Assembly: GCA_963815305.1 (NCBI GenBank)
Contig: CAWFFW010000001.1
Location: 1,798,001 to 1,862,000 of the forward strand
Direction: 5' to 3'
Length of the DNA: 64,000 nucleotides
Source: CAXBID01 sp963815305
GTDB taxonomy: Bacteria > Bacteroidota > Bacteroidia > Flavobacteriales > Flavobacteriaceae
Position numbers and translations under genes: made by a program. The notes beneath the pieces are model-generated. The model made no database searches, was not told the origin of the DNA, and saw only the letters and a program-made list of their open reading frames with translations. Positions 10,658-19,749 of this stretch are shown here, piece after piece. Each line of letters opens with the position of its first letter. The first letter of the stretch is position 1.

Positions 10658-13108
10658 TTAATTCAACTTCACATTCAAAATGGAGGACCAATCATTTACA
10701 TCAGAACCAGAACAAATAATACGGATATGACGTGCTTCATCAGGTTCATTAAGTCTATAAATTTCGGCAGTTGTCATTTTTTTGCTGATACCTTCATAAA
10801 CTTTTCGCCAAGTATTTCCATCAGAAGAGGTTTCTATCTTAAAATGGTAACCACGTTCTTTTCCTTTAAACCATCTTATAGAAAAACTACTAATTACTTG
10901 AGATTCATCTAATTCTTTTCCAAGCCATGCCCCTTTTACAGCCGTTGCCCATCGCGTCTCTATATTGTCGTCAAAAGCCTTTGCCGGTCCATTTCCAGCT
11001 TCTGCATTTGAGGCACGACATAAGCCTTCAACAACTTCTGATGTATCAGTATTGATTTGAGTTGGAGATTGTGCATTAGGGTCATAAGTCCAAGTAATTT
11101 CATCTATTAGTTCCGTACCATTCACAAATGATTTTACCACAATATGATTTTCACCTTCCGAAAGAAGAATTGAATCCCATTGCGCTATTTTTAAATCATT
11201 TGGCACCATACTGCCTTTCGATTGTCCATTAACCATCAATTCCACTTTTTCGGTGTTGCAATAAACTTTAACAATGGTCTCTTTTGTATGGCGTATTAAA
11301 TGACGTTTACTAGTTAAATACAGAACTGGATCTTCCGTCCAGTTTGCTTGATAAAAAAAGAAAGCATCCTTCCGGGTTTTATGGTCATGGGTCATCAAGC
11401 CTTTATCATTCACACCTGGTTGCCCACCTTCGTCTCGATGATCACTTGAAAAGTCAAACATTGGCCAAACATAACTGCCCCAACATGAAGCGTTTTCAAC
11501 GATATCGCGATACTGGACTTCGTGCAAGTAAGCTTGCCACTGCTCGGGATGCCATTTACCTCCAGGTGGAATAACTTTTAATGTTTGATCTTGATGTAAA
11601 ATTGAGCCACCTGCACCATATTCTGCCACACCTAAACCACGGTTTCCTCCCTTTTCATTAAAGCCCGGCAGTGCTCCTTTCATATCAAAAGGATTGGAAC
11701 CGTACCAACCAGGATAAATATTTACAGCAAATAAATCGGAAATAGTATTTAGGTCTGCTCGATTGTGATTGGAAGCCATTGTTGTATAACGGGTAGGATC
11801 GATTTTTTTGGAAAGTGCATTGAGCTCTTTTAGCAAATCTAACGGCTCATCTGTTTTTGTCTGAAATATTTCATTGCTAATACTCCAGCAATATATTGAA
11901 GAGTTATTTCCTTGTTGTTTGATTAAGTCCAGTAACTGTTGCTGTGCAACCTTTGAAAAGCTGTCCGTTTTTTTAATTTCATTTACTATTGGAATTTCTG
12001 CCCAAACTAGAAGTCCCAATTCATTGCAGCGTTCATATGAAAAATCGGAATGTGGGTAATGCGCTAAACGAACACTATTGGCCCCTATCTCCGTCACTCT
12101 CTCATAATCTTCCTTAAGTTGTCCCTGTGAGAGTGCCGCGCCAAAATCTTTACGATCATGATGCATGTTCACGCCACGTAATGGATAGGATCTTCCATTT
12201 AGATAAAAACCGGTTTTAGGATCGACATGAAAATATCTAAATCCTACCTTTTTGGTATACGCATCTACTTTATTTTTACCACAATAAAGTTCAACTTTTA
12301 GTGTGTACAAATAAGGGTCTTTTATGCCATCCCATAAATGAGGCTGTTTAATACTTAAAACCGTTTCAATATCCTCTACCGTTTTACCTCCTACTTTTGT
12401 TTTAATTTTTGACGTTACAACTTCATTTCCTTTATCATCAGTTAGTGTAAAAACTGTGTTTATTTTTTTACTATGTTTTGTTCCGTTATCTATTAAAACA
12501 CGCACCTTAAGGTCTGCTAAATCATCACTTACATTTTCTTGAAAAAGATAGACTCCAGGGGAAGCATAATCTAAAGGTGAAATACAAACGGAATTCTTGA
12601 TAAGTAACTCCACAGGTTTATGCATCCCTCCAGCAATAGTAAAATCACCTGAAAGCGGTGCAATAGTTTCATTGTATGCATTATTCGCCTTAACACGAAG
12701 ATCATAAACACCACCAGTTGAAACTAAATCTGTGATTTCGGTTGCAAAAGCCGTATATCCTCCAGCATGAGACGTTATTTTTTGTTGATTAAGAAATATA
12801 TCTGCTGATGTACCCACCGCCTGAAATTTCAAGAAATACCTATTTTCTTTTTTCTGATTTTCTATATCTAAATTTCTCTGATACCAACCAATTCCACGAT
12901 AATAATTCCCGCCATCTTGACCATCTTTGGCATTCCATGAATGAGGTACTTTTACACCTTCCCAATCATCAACTAAAGAAGTAACATTTACATCGGATTT
13001 AATAAAATTCCAATATTCAAGTCGCTCAACTTGTTGCGCTTGAACTCCCATTATGACTAATAGGTTGATTAAAATAGTTATTACAATCCATTTTATAACA
13101 TTCATCAT
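10658..13108 (-). CDS. GH2 beta-glycosidase with C-terminal F5/8-type discoidin domain
   Basis: 816 aa; tandem ATG codons at 13108 and 13105. Signal peptide of about 25 residues (ends GVQAQ). Layout: GH2 sugar-binding sandwich (about 30-175), Ig-like domain (180-290), TIM barrel (300-590) and a Big/Ig-like region. About residues 685-816 form a discoidin/CBM32-like domain (AFDDNIETRWATA and a C-terminal RHIRI strand). The acid/base lies in WSISNE (E413) and the nucleophile in GVAEYGAG (E496). The discoidin module probably binds galactose, glucuronate or a similar side chain of the target glycan. Either beta-galactosidase or beta-glucuronidase is possible. It sits 31 bp downstream of the GH120 gene. 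Confidence 0.9.
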   Translation of the reverse strand: MMNVIKWIVITILINLLVIMGVQAQQVERLEYWNFIKSDVNVTSLVDDWEGVKVPHSWNAKDGQDGGNYYRGIGWYQRNLDIENQKKENRYFLKFQAVGTSADIFLNQQKITSHAGGYTAFATEITDLVSTGGVYDLRVKANNAYNETIAPLSGDFTIAGGMHKPVELLIKNSVCISPLDYASPGVYLFQENVSDDLADLKVRVLIDNGTKHSKKINTVFTLTDDKGNEVVTSKIKTKVGGKTVEDIETVLSIKQPHLWDGIKDPYLYTLKVELYCGKNKVDAYTKKVGFRYFHVDPKTGFYLNGRSYPLRGVNMHHDRKDFGAALSQGQLKEDYERVTEIGANSVRLAHYPHSDFSYERCNELGLLVWAEIPIVNEIKKTDSFSKVAQQQLLDLIKQQGNNSSIYCWSISNEIFQTKTDEPLDLLKELNALSKKIDPTRYTTMASNHNRADLNTISDLFAVNIYPGWYGSNPFDMKGALPGFNEKGGNRGLGVAEYGAGGSILHQDQTLKVIPPGGKWHPEQWQAYLHEVQYRDIVENASCWGSYVWPMFDFSSDHRDEGGQPGVNDKGLMTHDHKTRKDAFFFYQANWTEDPVLYLTSKRHLIRHTKETIVKVYCNTEKVELMVNGQSKGSMVPNDLKIAQWDSILLSEGENHIVVKSFVNGTELIDEITWTYDPNAQSPTQINTDTSEVVEGLCRASNAEAGNGPAKAFDDNIETRWATAVKGAWLGKELDESQVISSFSIRWFKGKERGYHFKIETSSDGNTWRKVYEGISKKMTTAEIYRLNEPDEARHIRIICSGSDVNDWSSILNVKLN

Positions 13109-13139
13109 TGCTTAAATCTTAAAAATTTATCTTTAGAAA

Positions 13140-14927
13140 CTAATTATCTGAAGCCAACTTATAAGTCCAATTTATCACATCCCTCCCCTTTTTCAATTTT
13201 GACAGTGGGCCAGGAATTGGCTTACTAAACTTTTCATTATTAAAATCAGAATCTATTATGATTGGTTCGCCAAAGCGATCTTCAATACTCTGACCTGTAG
13301 TTCTAAAAACACCTATTAAATCTCCATTAACTTGCTTTCCCTTTATTTTAAATGGCACATTATTTACTGAAAATGTTATTGTAGCTCCCATAGGTTCATC
13401 TTCAATATTGAAATTTGGATCGAAGGTATCAGATATACTATGCTTATCGCCGAAAGTGCTTTTCTCGGCTCCCTTATAAAAAATATTGTAATCTGATTCA
13501 AATCCCGAAGCGTCGGATATGTTGTTCAGACCGCTCGTTATAAACATGTTATTAAACCATTTTTCATCTTGATGAACAACTGATTTTTTTTCCAACTCTA
13601 TTGTAGTATGCGGTGTATAGTATTGGGATTTGCGAGATGTATCGGTACTATTACTAAAATTAGCATCAACAAATAAATTGTGTGCATATATCGTTGATTC
13701 TGAATTACTACTTACTCCTCTTTTTCCAACGATTATATTATTGTCAACAAGTATCGGACCGTGGTTCATCTCTAAGAAAATAGCTTCCGTTTCAGTGTCA
13801 TAGATGATGTTTCGAGTTATACGCATACCCTGAGCACCAAAGTCTATCCAGATTCCAAATGCTGCCTGGTCTTGTAAACTATAGACCCTTCGAATTAAAT
13901 TATTACTTATAACCACATCTACTGTTCGATGGAGCTTTATACCTGCAGTCTCATGACCTCCAAATTCCTCACGATAATTTGTGTCCTCAATAAGATTTCC
14001 TGTTATAAGGCTGCGCGTACCTCCTCTTTTACCAGTTATGCCAGCTTGCCCGCATCTTTGAATACTGTTATTTCGAATGATATGATCACCATAGGTGTCT
14101 ATTTTGGTATAATCCATACCTGGGGCTAGACCAATAACAACACCCACTGTTCTATTATCGGTTATAGTACAATTTTCTATAATCCATTTATTCCCCATTC
14201 GTGGTCCTATAGCGCCCATTTGAAGTTCTGCCGATGGAGGCACCCAATTTGTTGCAGCATGCATTATATGAAAACCACTAACAGTAATATATTCTAGCCC
14301 ACTGATTTCAGGCATAAAAACACTTTCACGCATATTGATTTCCACCACTTCCTCATTAGGGTTTGAACTGCTGAAATTAGCAGTAATCGTAGTCATTCCG
14401 TTTTCAACTTGACATTGCCAGCGCTTTCTGAATTGTTTGACCTCAGAAACGGTCTGTTTTTCATAAAACCCCTTCCCATTTACATATAAATCTCCACGAT
14501 GGTGCCATTGACCGTCTGTCATATATTTATCAGACACACGAAGTTCGTAAGGATTATAATCTCCAAAAAATTCGTTCGGAATTTCTACCTGCCAAATCTC
14601 GCCACTAATTTTAGTCCACGACGTTATCCGTTCCGAACCTTTAATATAGACTTTCTCATTGGGTGCCGCTCGATATATAATACGACTATTTTCACTTGTG
14701 CCTCCACGAATAGGTTTTACCCACTCACGATACGTCCCTTCATGAACAGTGATTACATCTCCTGCCTCTGCTATTTCAGCAGCTTTCGAGATCGTTAAAA
14801 GCGGTTCAGAACTTATTCCTGAATTGGAATCGTTTCCCGCTTTTGAAACATGAATTTCTTTTGCTATTAATAAGCTGGGAAACAGCCCTATTGATAGAAA
14901 GCCCAGATAAATAATATATTTAGTCAT
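13140..14927 (-). CDS. GH120-family beta-xylosidase-like parallel beta-helix enzyme (copy A)
   Basis: 595 aa from the ATG at 14927; a TTG at 14963 would only add residues ahead of the signal peptide MTKYIIYLGFLSIG...IA. The mature part starts KEIHVSKAGNDSNSG, the opening coil of a right-handed parallel beta-helix. The sequence follows the pattern of GH120 (type enzyme XylC of Thermoanaerobacterium): EGTYREWVKP, AAPNEKVYIKGSE, GHETAGIKLH. The two catalytic carboxylates are in place, D362 in WIDFGAQG (nucleophile) and E386 in FLEMNHGP (acid/base). GH120 enzymes release xylose from xylo-oligosaccharides with retention. Its central part is identical to copy B at 30759-32543, while the signal peptide and last 105 residues differ. 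It lies between two GH2 genes in the operon. Confidence 0.85.
   Translation of the reverse strand: MTKYIIYLGFLSIGLFPSLLIAKEIHVSKAGNDSNSGISSEPLLTISKAAEIAEAGDVITVHEGTYREWVKPIRGGTSENSRIIYRAAPNEKVYIKGSERITSWTKISGEIWQVEIPNEFFGDYNPYELRVSDKYMTDGQWHHRGDLYVNGKGFYEKQTVSEVKQFRKRWQCQVENGMTTITANFSSSNPNEEVVEINMRESVFMPEISGLEYITVSGFHIMHAATNWVPPSAELQMGAIGPRMGNKWIIENCTITDNRTVGVVIGLAPGMDYTKIDTYGDHIIRNNSIQRCGQAGITGKRGGTRSLITGNLIEDTNYREEFGGHETAGIKLHRTVDVVISNNLIRRVYSLQDQAAFGIWIDFGAQGMRITRNIIYDTETEAIFLEMNHGPILVDNNIIVGKRGVSSNSESTIYAHNLFVDANFSNSTDTSRKSQYYTPHTTIELEKKSVVHQDEKWFNNMFITSGLNNISDASGFESDYNIFYKGAEKSTFGDKHSISDTFDPNFNIEDEPMGATITFSVNNVPFKIKGKQVNGDLIGVFRTTGQSIEDRFGEPIIIDSDFNNEKFSKPIPGPLSKLKKGRDVINWTYKLASDN
13453..14865. 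repeat. Long direct repeat, copy A (GH120 core)
   Basis: 1,413 bp that match 31069-32481 without any difference I could find by line-by-line reading, at a constant offset of 17,616 bp. On the 5' side of the genes identity stops at the last residue of the signal peptide; on the 3' side it falls to roughly 85 per cent. Confidence 0.93.
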
Positions 14928-14983
14928 AATGGTTAATTTAATTATTGTTTTAAAATTTTGCAATCAATTATAAGCTGTACTTT

Positions 14984-17900
14984 TTAAAATTTCACTTCAA
15001 TAGCCGTTTTTAACTCTTTTTCAAAGAACTTATTATTACTATCTATTCTAGTAAATAAAGTCCCTTGATTTGGCACGTCAAAATTATCTGTAACCACTTT
15101 TATTAAAAAATGGTTCCAGCCTTGCTTTAGAGGTATACTTCTATAGTTTTGCTTCAATCGATAGTCTATCAGTTCTGAGTTTGTAGGTTCAATAAATTGT
15201 CCGTTTAAAAATAATTTCCCTGCATCCGATATGATTAATTGCTTGTTCACTTGAGGCATATCTGGTCCAGAATTTAATAGATCACTTAAATCAATAGGGC
15301 TAAATATCCAATAACTGAAATAGTTTGCATAAATATCTTGTGGACCAGACTGATTGTGGTCTTTTAGTAGGAACCTATCGCCATTATTCACAATCATTTT
15401 CCAAACATTTTCGGCCGTTACATCTTTTTCTTTAGGCTGTATTTTTAACTCATTTATGTAGTCTGTATTCATTCCTTCCTTTATGCTAGCAGCACCAAAT
15501 CGACCAATTGAAAGTGCTCTAACAAGTGTGTTACCCTCGAAAGCATCAAATGATAATTTTTTACTTTTACTTAAATGAAAACCAAGATTTTCAAACAACT
15601 GTTGATAAAACTTTACATGGTAATCACTGATTTTTTCAAGCTCAATGGTTGAAGCAAAATATCGACCTTCACCCTCAACATATTCAATAAAAACAGGGTT
15701 CTTCTTGTTTTCTAGTTCTGATCGATAGATACTGATTGTCTTTGAATATTCCCCACCATTTAACCATCTGCGCCAATCTGTATTATTTCTATACAATAGT
15801 GAATTCCCTTTTTCAACAAAATTTCCAGCAAGCGAATACTTACTTATTATCTTATTAATTGGATTTTCTGCGAAATACACATCTTTTAAAGAAATTGAGA
15901 CTGTTCGGTTATCATTGATATTTGTTAGCAGTGAAGATGCCCCGTCTGGAGTACAATTGATTGAAGTTGGCAAAATCTTATTTGTAAGCGCTAAATTTTT
16001 ATCTGTAAGTCCAACCAATAATACTGTTCCTGCATTCTCAACAATCTTATTTGCCTCCTTTTTTATAGCATCAACGTGAACGGGTTCAATAGAAGCCATA
16101 TCAATAATAATACATTTAGAATTTTTAAAATCATTAGAAAATGATACTCCTATAGATTTTAAATTATTGTAATGCATCCCGTCTTTATTCCCTAAGAAGC
16201 CCACCTTACTGATATTTTTTACAATGACTGCAGTATTTCCTTCGGCTACAGGTATATCCAAATCATCCCATTCGCATGCTTGTGGTTTATCTGGATGATT
16301 TGCCGCTTGCATAGCTAAAAAAAGTGGATAAGGATTATAAAGCGGCAAATTTAGATCGTACCCCGGATTAAGAGTTGTCGAAAAAGGAGCAATCCGTTCA
16401 GGTTGCACTCCAGGTTTCCCTTCAATATAAGCATCAAAGAAAACACCATCTGTCAACTTCAATTCTTTTTGAGACACATCTTGTAAGCCCATGGATATTG
16501 GCTTTAAACCATGCCAAACCAAATTCCACGCATTGCTTATGTCTGCATCCATATCACGTAGCGTCTTGATTAACTTATAATCTTCAATGGCCAGAGCATC
16601 CATCCTATCATTGAAACTTCCATAAGCCCTATCTCCTATATATTTTTCATAATACCCCGGTTTGCCATAGTAAGAACTTCCACCTTCTGTTACGCCCCAT
16701 AGTTTGTTTTCTGGAACTTTCTCCGTCAAATACTCACCAGTATGGATGGTATAAACCTCCTGTCTGCCATCAAGATCTTTATCACCATCACTCTGCACCC
16801 AAGCTCTTGTGGGATCTAATTTTCTTGCTATTTTTTCTAAATCAAATATTTTATTATAGACTTCCTGTTGAAAATCGGGATTATTTTTGGCTTGCCAAAT
16901 AAGCACACAACGTACTTCATTTGCAACACTCCAACCTATAATGGATGGATGATTCCTGTCGCGTTTTACTAGGTTTTCAATATGTTTTTGGTTTCTTTCC
17001 CAAAATTCAGGAGATTCATAATTGAAATTAACATGACTACCAAATATTCCTGTCTCATCCATCATGAGCATGCCCATTTCATCAGCCATATCGTAAAAAT
17101 AATCTGGGTACGGCATGGCGTGCGGTCTCACAAAATTAATATGTGCAGCTTTTGAAACCGTGTACCATGCCCATGCATAACGGCGGGTCATATTTGCTGT
17201 CCCTGTAAAATGCCAGCCTTCATACCTCAGTTCAACACGCTTGCCATTTAATAAAAAATCGCCGTCTTTAATCTTAACATCTCGCCAACCAAAACGCTGA
17301 TAACTCTTATCTACAACTTTCTTTCTAGTAGAAATCTGAGCTATGCCTGCATACAAATTTGGAACACCACGAGTCCATAATTCCCATTTTTTTAAACGTC
17401 CTTTTACCTCTGTTTTTAATGAGGTTGTTGTTTTCTGACCTGCTTCTAAAACAATAGAGGTTGACGATAATTGTAATACCTCCTTACCAAGTTCCCAAGA
17501 AATCTCAGGAGCTTTTAGCATATTTTGTTCTGAAAGATCTGTTTTATTAAGCCATTCATATACCGGTATCTGTACGTCGATTTTTCGTCGTTTGTTGGTG
17601 TTATTTTCCAATGTGACCTCAGCAACTAACAAATCATTATCAAGCTTTGGCTGAAAAAACACATCTGAAATATGAATCTGGGGTTTTGCCAAGAGGAACA
17701 CATCCTGCCAAACACCTATAGCATTCTCTAACCAAAAACTTCCAGTGGGGTAGGTATAACTCCCATATTTTCCTTTTTCTGAATATAATTTTGGATCACG
17801 TACACCAAGAAGAATCTCATTTTCTTCTCCCCAATTAATGGCTGAAGTTATGTTGTACTCTCCAGGTAATGCATTGTCAAAGTGAAGCGTGATTTCTTTA

Positions 17901-18382
17901 TTATTCACTAGTATACGACAATCACCTGCTACGGCTTTCAAATGGATAAACACCTCTTTTCCCTTCCATGACTGAGATATCATAACTTTTTTATGTAACC
18001 ACCCCATTTTTACATGATTCCAACTATCAGGATAACTTGGAAACGAACGACTATCCATTCCCTGTCCGCTTTCATCATGCAAAACAGCATTCACGTTCCA
18101 TGCAGAAGGAATTTTAATAGGTACACTTTCCCACTTTTCAGGTTTAGGCAGCGCCAAATTTGGAGGGATCCCTTTTCCTGAAATCCATGTTGATGGAATT
18201 TCAACGGGTTGAAAATCCCAATAGCCATTGATACAAATTACTTCTCTAAACGGACTTTCTTGTGGTTTAACTATTCCTTCTGATGGTGCAAAATCACGAT
18301 GAAACTTAACCTGAGCCATTGTGGTATTTAAAGCACATGCTGTAAAAATAAAAACCAATAGTATGTATTGCCGTATTTTCAT
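14984..18382 (-). CDS. Large GH2-family glycoside hydrolase (1,132 aa)
   Basis: ATG start; signal peptide about 23 residues (ends TTMAQ). A GH2 sugar-binding domain spans about 45-235, an Ig-like domain about 240-350 and a TIM barrel about 360-690. The acid/base is in WSVANE (E489) and the nucleophile in WGVTEGG (E566). About 440 further residues follow, which include a glutamine-amidotransferase-like flavodoxin-type fold (about 705-800) and a C-terminal sandwich; such long extensions are common in PUL GH2 enzymes. The invariant GH2 active-site architecture is kept, so it should be active. Specificity (galactose, glucuronate, mannose or arabinose) cannot be assigned. It lies 8 bp from the GH71/99-like gene, a tight operon. 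Confidence 0.85.
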   Translation of the reverse strand: MKIRQYILLVFIFTACALNTTMAQVKFHRDFAPSEGIVKPQESPFREVICINGYWDFQPVEIPSTWISGKGIPPNLALPKPEKWESVPIKIPSAWNVNAVLHDESGQGMDSRSFPSYPDSWNHVKMGWLHKKVMISQSWKGKEVFIHLKAVAGDCRILVNNKEITLHFDNALPGEYNITSAINWGEENEILLGVRDPKLYSEKGKYGSYTYPTGSFWLENAIGVWQDVFLLAKPQIHISDVFFQPKLDNDLLVAEVTLENNTNKRRKIDVQIPVYEWLNKTDLSEQNMLKAPEISWELGKEVLQLSSTSIVLEAGQKTTTSLKTEVKGRLKKWELWTRGVPNLYAGIAQISTRKKVVDKSYQRFGWRDVKIKDGDFLLNGKRVELRYEGWHFTGTANMTRRYAWAWYTVSKAAHINFVRPHAMPYPDYFYDMADEMGMLMMDETGIFGSHVNFNYESPEFWERNQKHIENLVKRDRNHPSIIGWSVANEVRCVLIWQAKNNPDFQQEVYNKIFDLEKIARKLDPTRAWVQSDGDKDLDGRQEVYTIHTGEYLTEKVPENKLWGVTEGGSSYYGKPGYYEKYIGDRAYGSFNDRMDALAIEDYKLIKTLRDMDADISNAWNLVWHGLKPISMGLQDVSQKELKLTDGVFFDAYIEGKPGVQPERIAPFSTTLNPGYDLNLPLYNPYPLFLAMQAANHPDKPQACEWDDLDIPVAEGNTAVIVKNISKVGFLGNKDGMHYNNLKSIGVSFSNDFKNSKCIIIDMASIEPVHVDAIKKEANKIVENAGTVLLVGLTDKNLALTNKILPTSINCTPDGASSLLTNINDNRTVSISLKDVYFAENPINKIISKYSLAGNFVEKGNSLLYRNNTDWRRWLNGGEYSKTISIYRSELENKKNPVFIEYVEGEGRYFASTIELEKISDYHVKFYQQLFENLGFHLSKSKKLSFDAFEGNTLVRALSIGRFGAASIKEGMNTDYINELKIQPKEKDVTAENVWKMIVNNGDRFLLKDHNQSGPQDIYANYFSYWIFSPIDLSDLLNSGPDMPQVNKQLIISDAGKLFLNGQFIEPTNSELIDYRLKQNYRSIPLKQGWNHFLIKVVTDNFDVPNQGTLFTRIDSNNKFFEKELKTAIEVKF

Positions 18383-18390
18383 TTTGATTT

Positions 18391-19686
18391 TTATGACTTA
18401 TTTTGAACAGGTTTTTCTATTGGTAAAACTTGTTTCTTTTTTAGCATTTTTGCAGCTTGCCCTGTTAACCACAAATAATGATCTGACGGAATATCATTTT
18501 CTAAAGGAACAAACGTACTTTCTCCGACTGGCACCTTTTTGGCTATCTTAAAAATTGCTGTTGCTTCGTCAATTTCATCAAACATAGCTACGTAAATCAT
18601 TTCAGCGCCTTCTGACGCTGCTCCACTAAGTTGTTTCCAAAAAAACTCTCCGTGATTTCTATCAATAGAACTATTGCCATCAAACTTCATGTTTTTCCAA
18701 CTGAAACCAGGGAATGCTACTGGCATATATTTAAGGTTATGGGCGTCACACCAAGCTTTATCTTTTCCTATTAATGATTTAAATCCATCATACCTATTTT
18801 CATTAAAACGCCCTACAAACCAAGGATGAATTACATCTGCCATTTGTATAACATCAAGAAAATTATCGTCTTTAATACAATCGTTTCCTTGATCTCTCCA
18901 ATAGGTTGGTACACCTAGTAAAACCGAACAATTACCACCTTCTTCTGACTTTAAAAACTGGATAATCTTCTTTATATCATCAAGATTATAGTTCCGATTA
19001 TCATTAAATCCAACCCCCCAAATTGCCACTAAGGGTTTTCCGTTATTAAAAAGATAATTTGAATATTTTGAACGTTTATCGTACCCGTGTTCATCCTTAA
19101 GCTTTTTCCAATCCTCAATAATGACATCTACATCTTGAGAATCCATTCCCGACAAATCGTACATGACAGCAACGGTGCGGTCGTAATCCAATGCTGCTTT
19201 ACTCGCCGATTTAAGCACCTTATTAAAATGGTTTCTACTAGATTCTCTCTTTATTTCACCCACAAAACGTTGCATAAAGACACCATCAACACCATAATCC
19301 ATCATCCATTTAAAATGAAGCCGTACTGTGCTTTCATCATTAGAACTAAAAATGTTGGCAGTAGAACCATCAGCATACTGAAAAGCAGTTTCGTATTGTT
19401 TTTCATATTCTGTCATATCGGGCCACATATCAATGGTACAAGAACCAGGTTCAAATCGTCCTCTTTTTTGCAGGTGGTACCAACCGCGGTCTGCGCCATC
19501 CATAGGCGTATTAAACCATCCCTGATAACCCGCCATAATCAAACCTGGGGTCATGGTGTGTTTTCTAAAAGATTCAGGTTTTTTTTTGCTCTCACTTACT
19601 TTTGACTTCTTTGATAAGCACCCTGTAAATGAAAGTACTATGGCCAGTACAACCGTCTTTAAAAGAACTAATGATTTTATTTTCAT
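18391..19686 (-). CDS. GH71/GH99-like lipoprotein (candidate endo-alpha-mannanase)
   Basis: 431 aa; ATG start; lipobox LSFTGC at about residue 23. The domain is the GH71/99-like TIM barrel: GLIMAGYQGWFNTP at the first strand, DYGVDGVFMQRFVGE, DRTVAVMYDLSG and, near residue 375, FDEIDEATAIFK, where the family has its conserved acidic pair. GH99 enzymes cleave alpha-mannosides internally by an epoxide-type mechanism, and GH71 enzymes cut alpha-1,3-glucan. This Bacteroidota branch has few characterised members. Next to GH92 alpha-mannosidases it is the best candidate for the backbone-cutting enzyme of the PUL. It lies 63 bp downstream of GH43 and 8 bp upstream of GH2. Confidence 0.8.
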   Translation of the reverse strand: MKIKSLVLLKTVVLAIVLSFTGCLSKKSKVSESKKKPESFRKHTMTPGLIMAGYQGWFNTPMDGADRGWYHLQKRGRFEPGSCTIDMWPDMTEYEKQYETAFQYADGSTANIFSSNDESTVRLHFKWMMDYGVDGVFMQRFVGEIKRESSRNHFNKVLKSASKAALDYDRTVAVMYDLSGMDSQDVDVIIEDWKKLKDEHGYDKRSKYSNYLFNNGKPLVAIWGVGFNDNRNYNLDDIKKIIQFLKSEEGGNCSVLLGVPTYWRDQGNDCIKDDNFLDVIQMADVIHPWFVGRFNENRYDGFKSLIGKDKAWCDAHNLKYMPVAFPGFSWKNMKFDGNSSIDRNHGEFFWKQLSGAASEGAEMIYVAMFDEIDEATAIFKIAKKVPVGESTFVPLENDIPSDHYLWLTGQAAKMLKKKQVLPIEKPVQNKS

Positions 19687-19749
19687 GATTATATTTTTAT
19701 TTGATTATTAAATTCTTGTTTTAAACTATACTAGACTTGAGCTCATATT

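Noticed and set aside
19087..19605. 172-codon open frame on the plus strand opposite the GH71/99-like gene
   Set aside because: It lies wholly antisense to a well-supported gene, has no recognisable domain and a Phe/Ile/His-rich composition typical of the reverse frame of AT-rich coding DNA.
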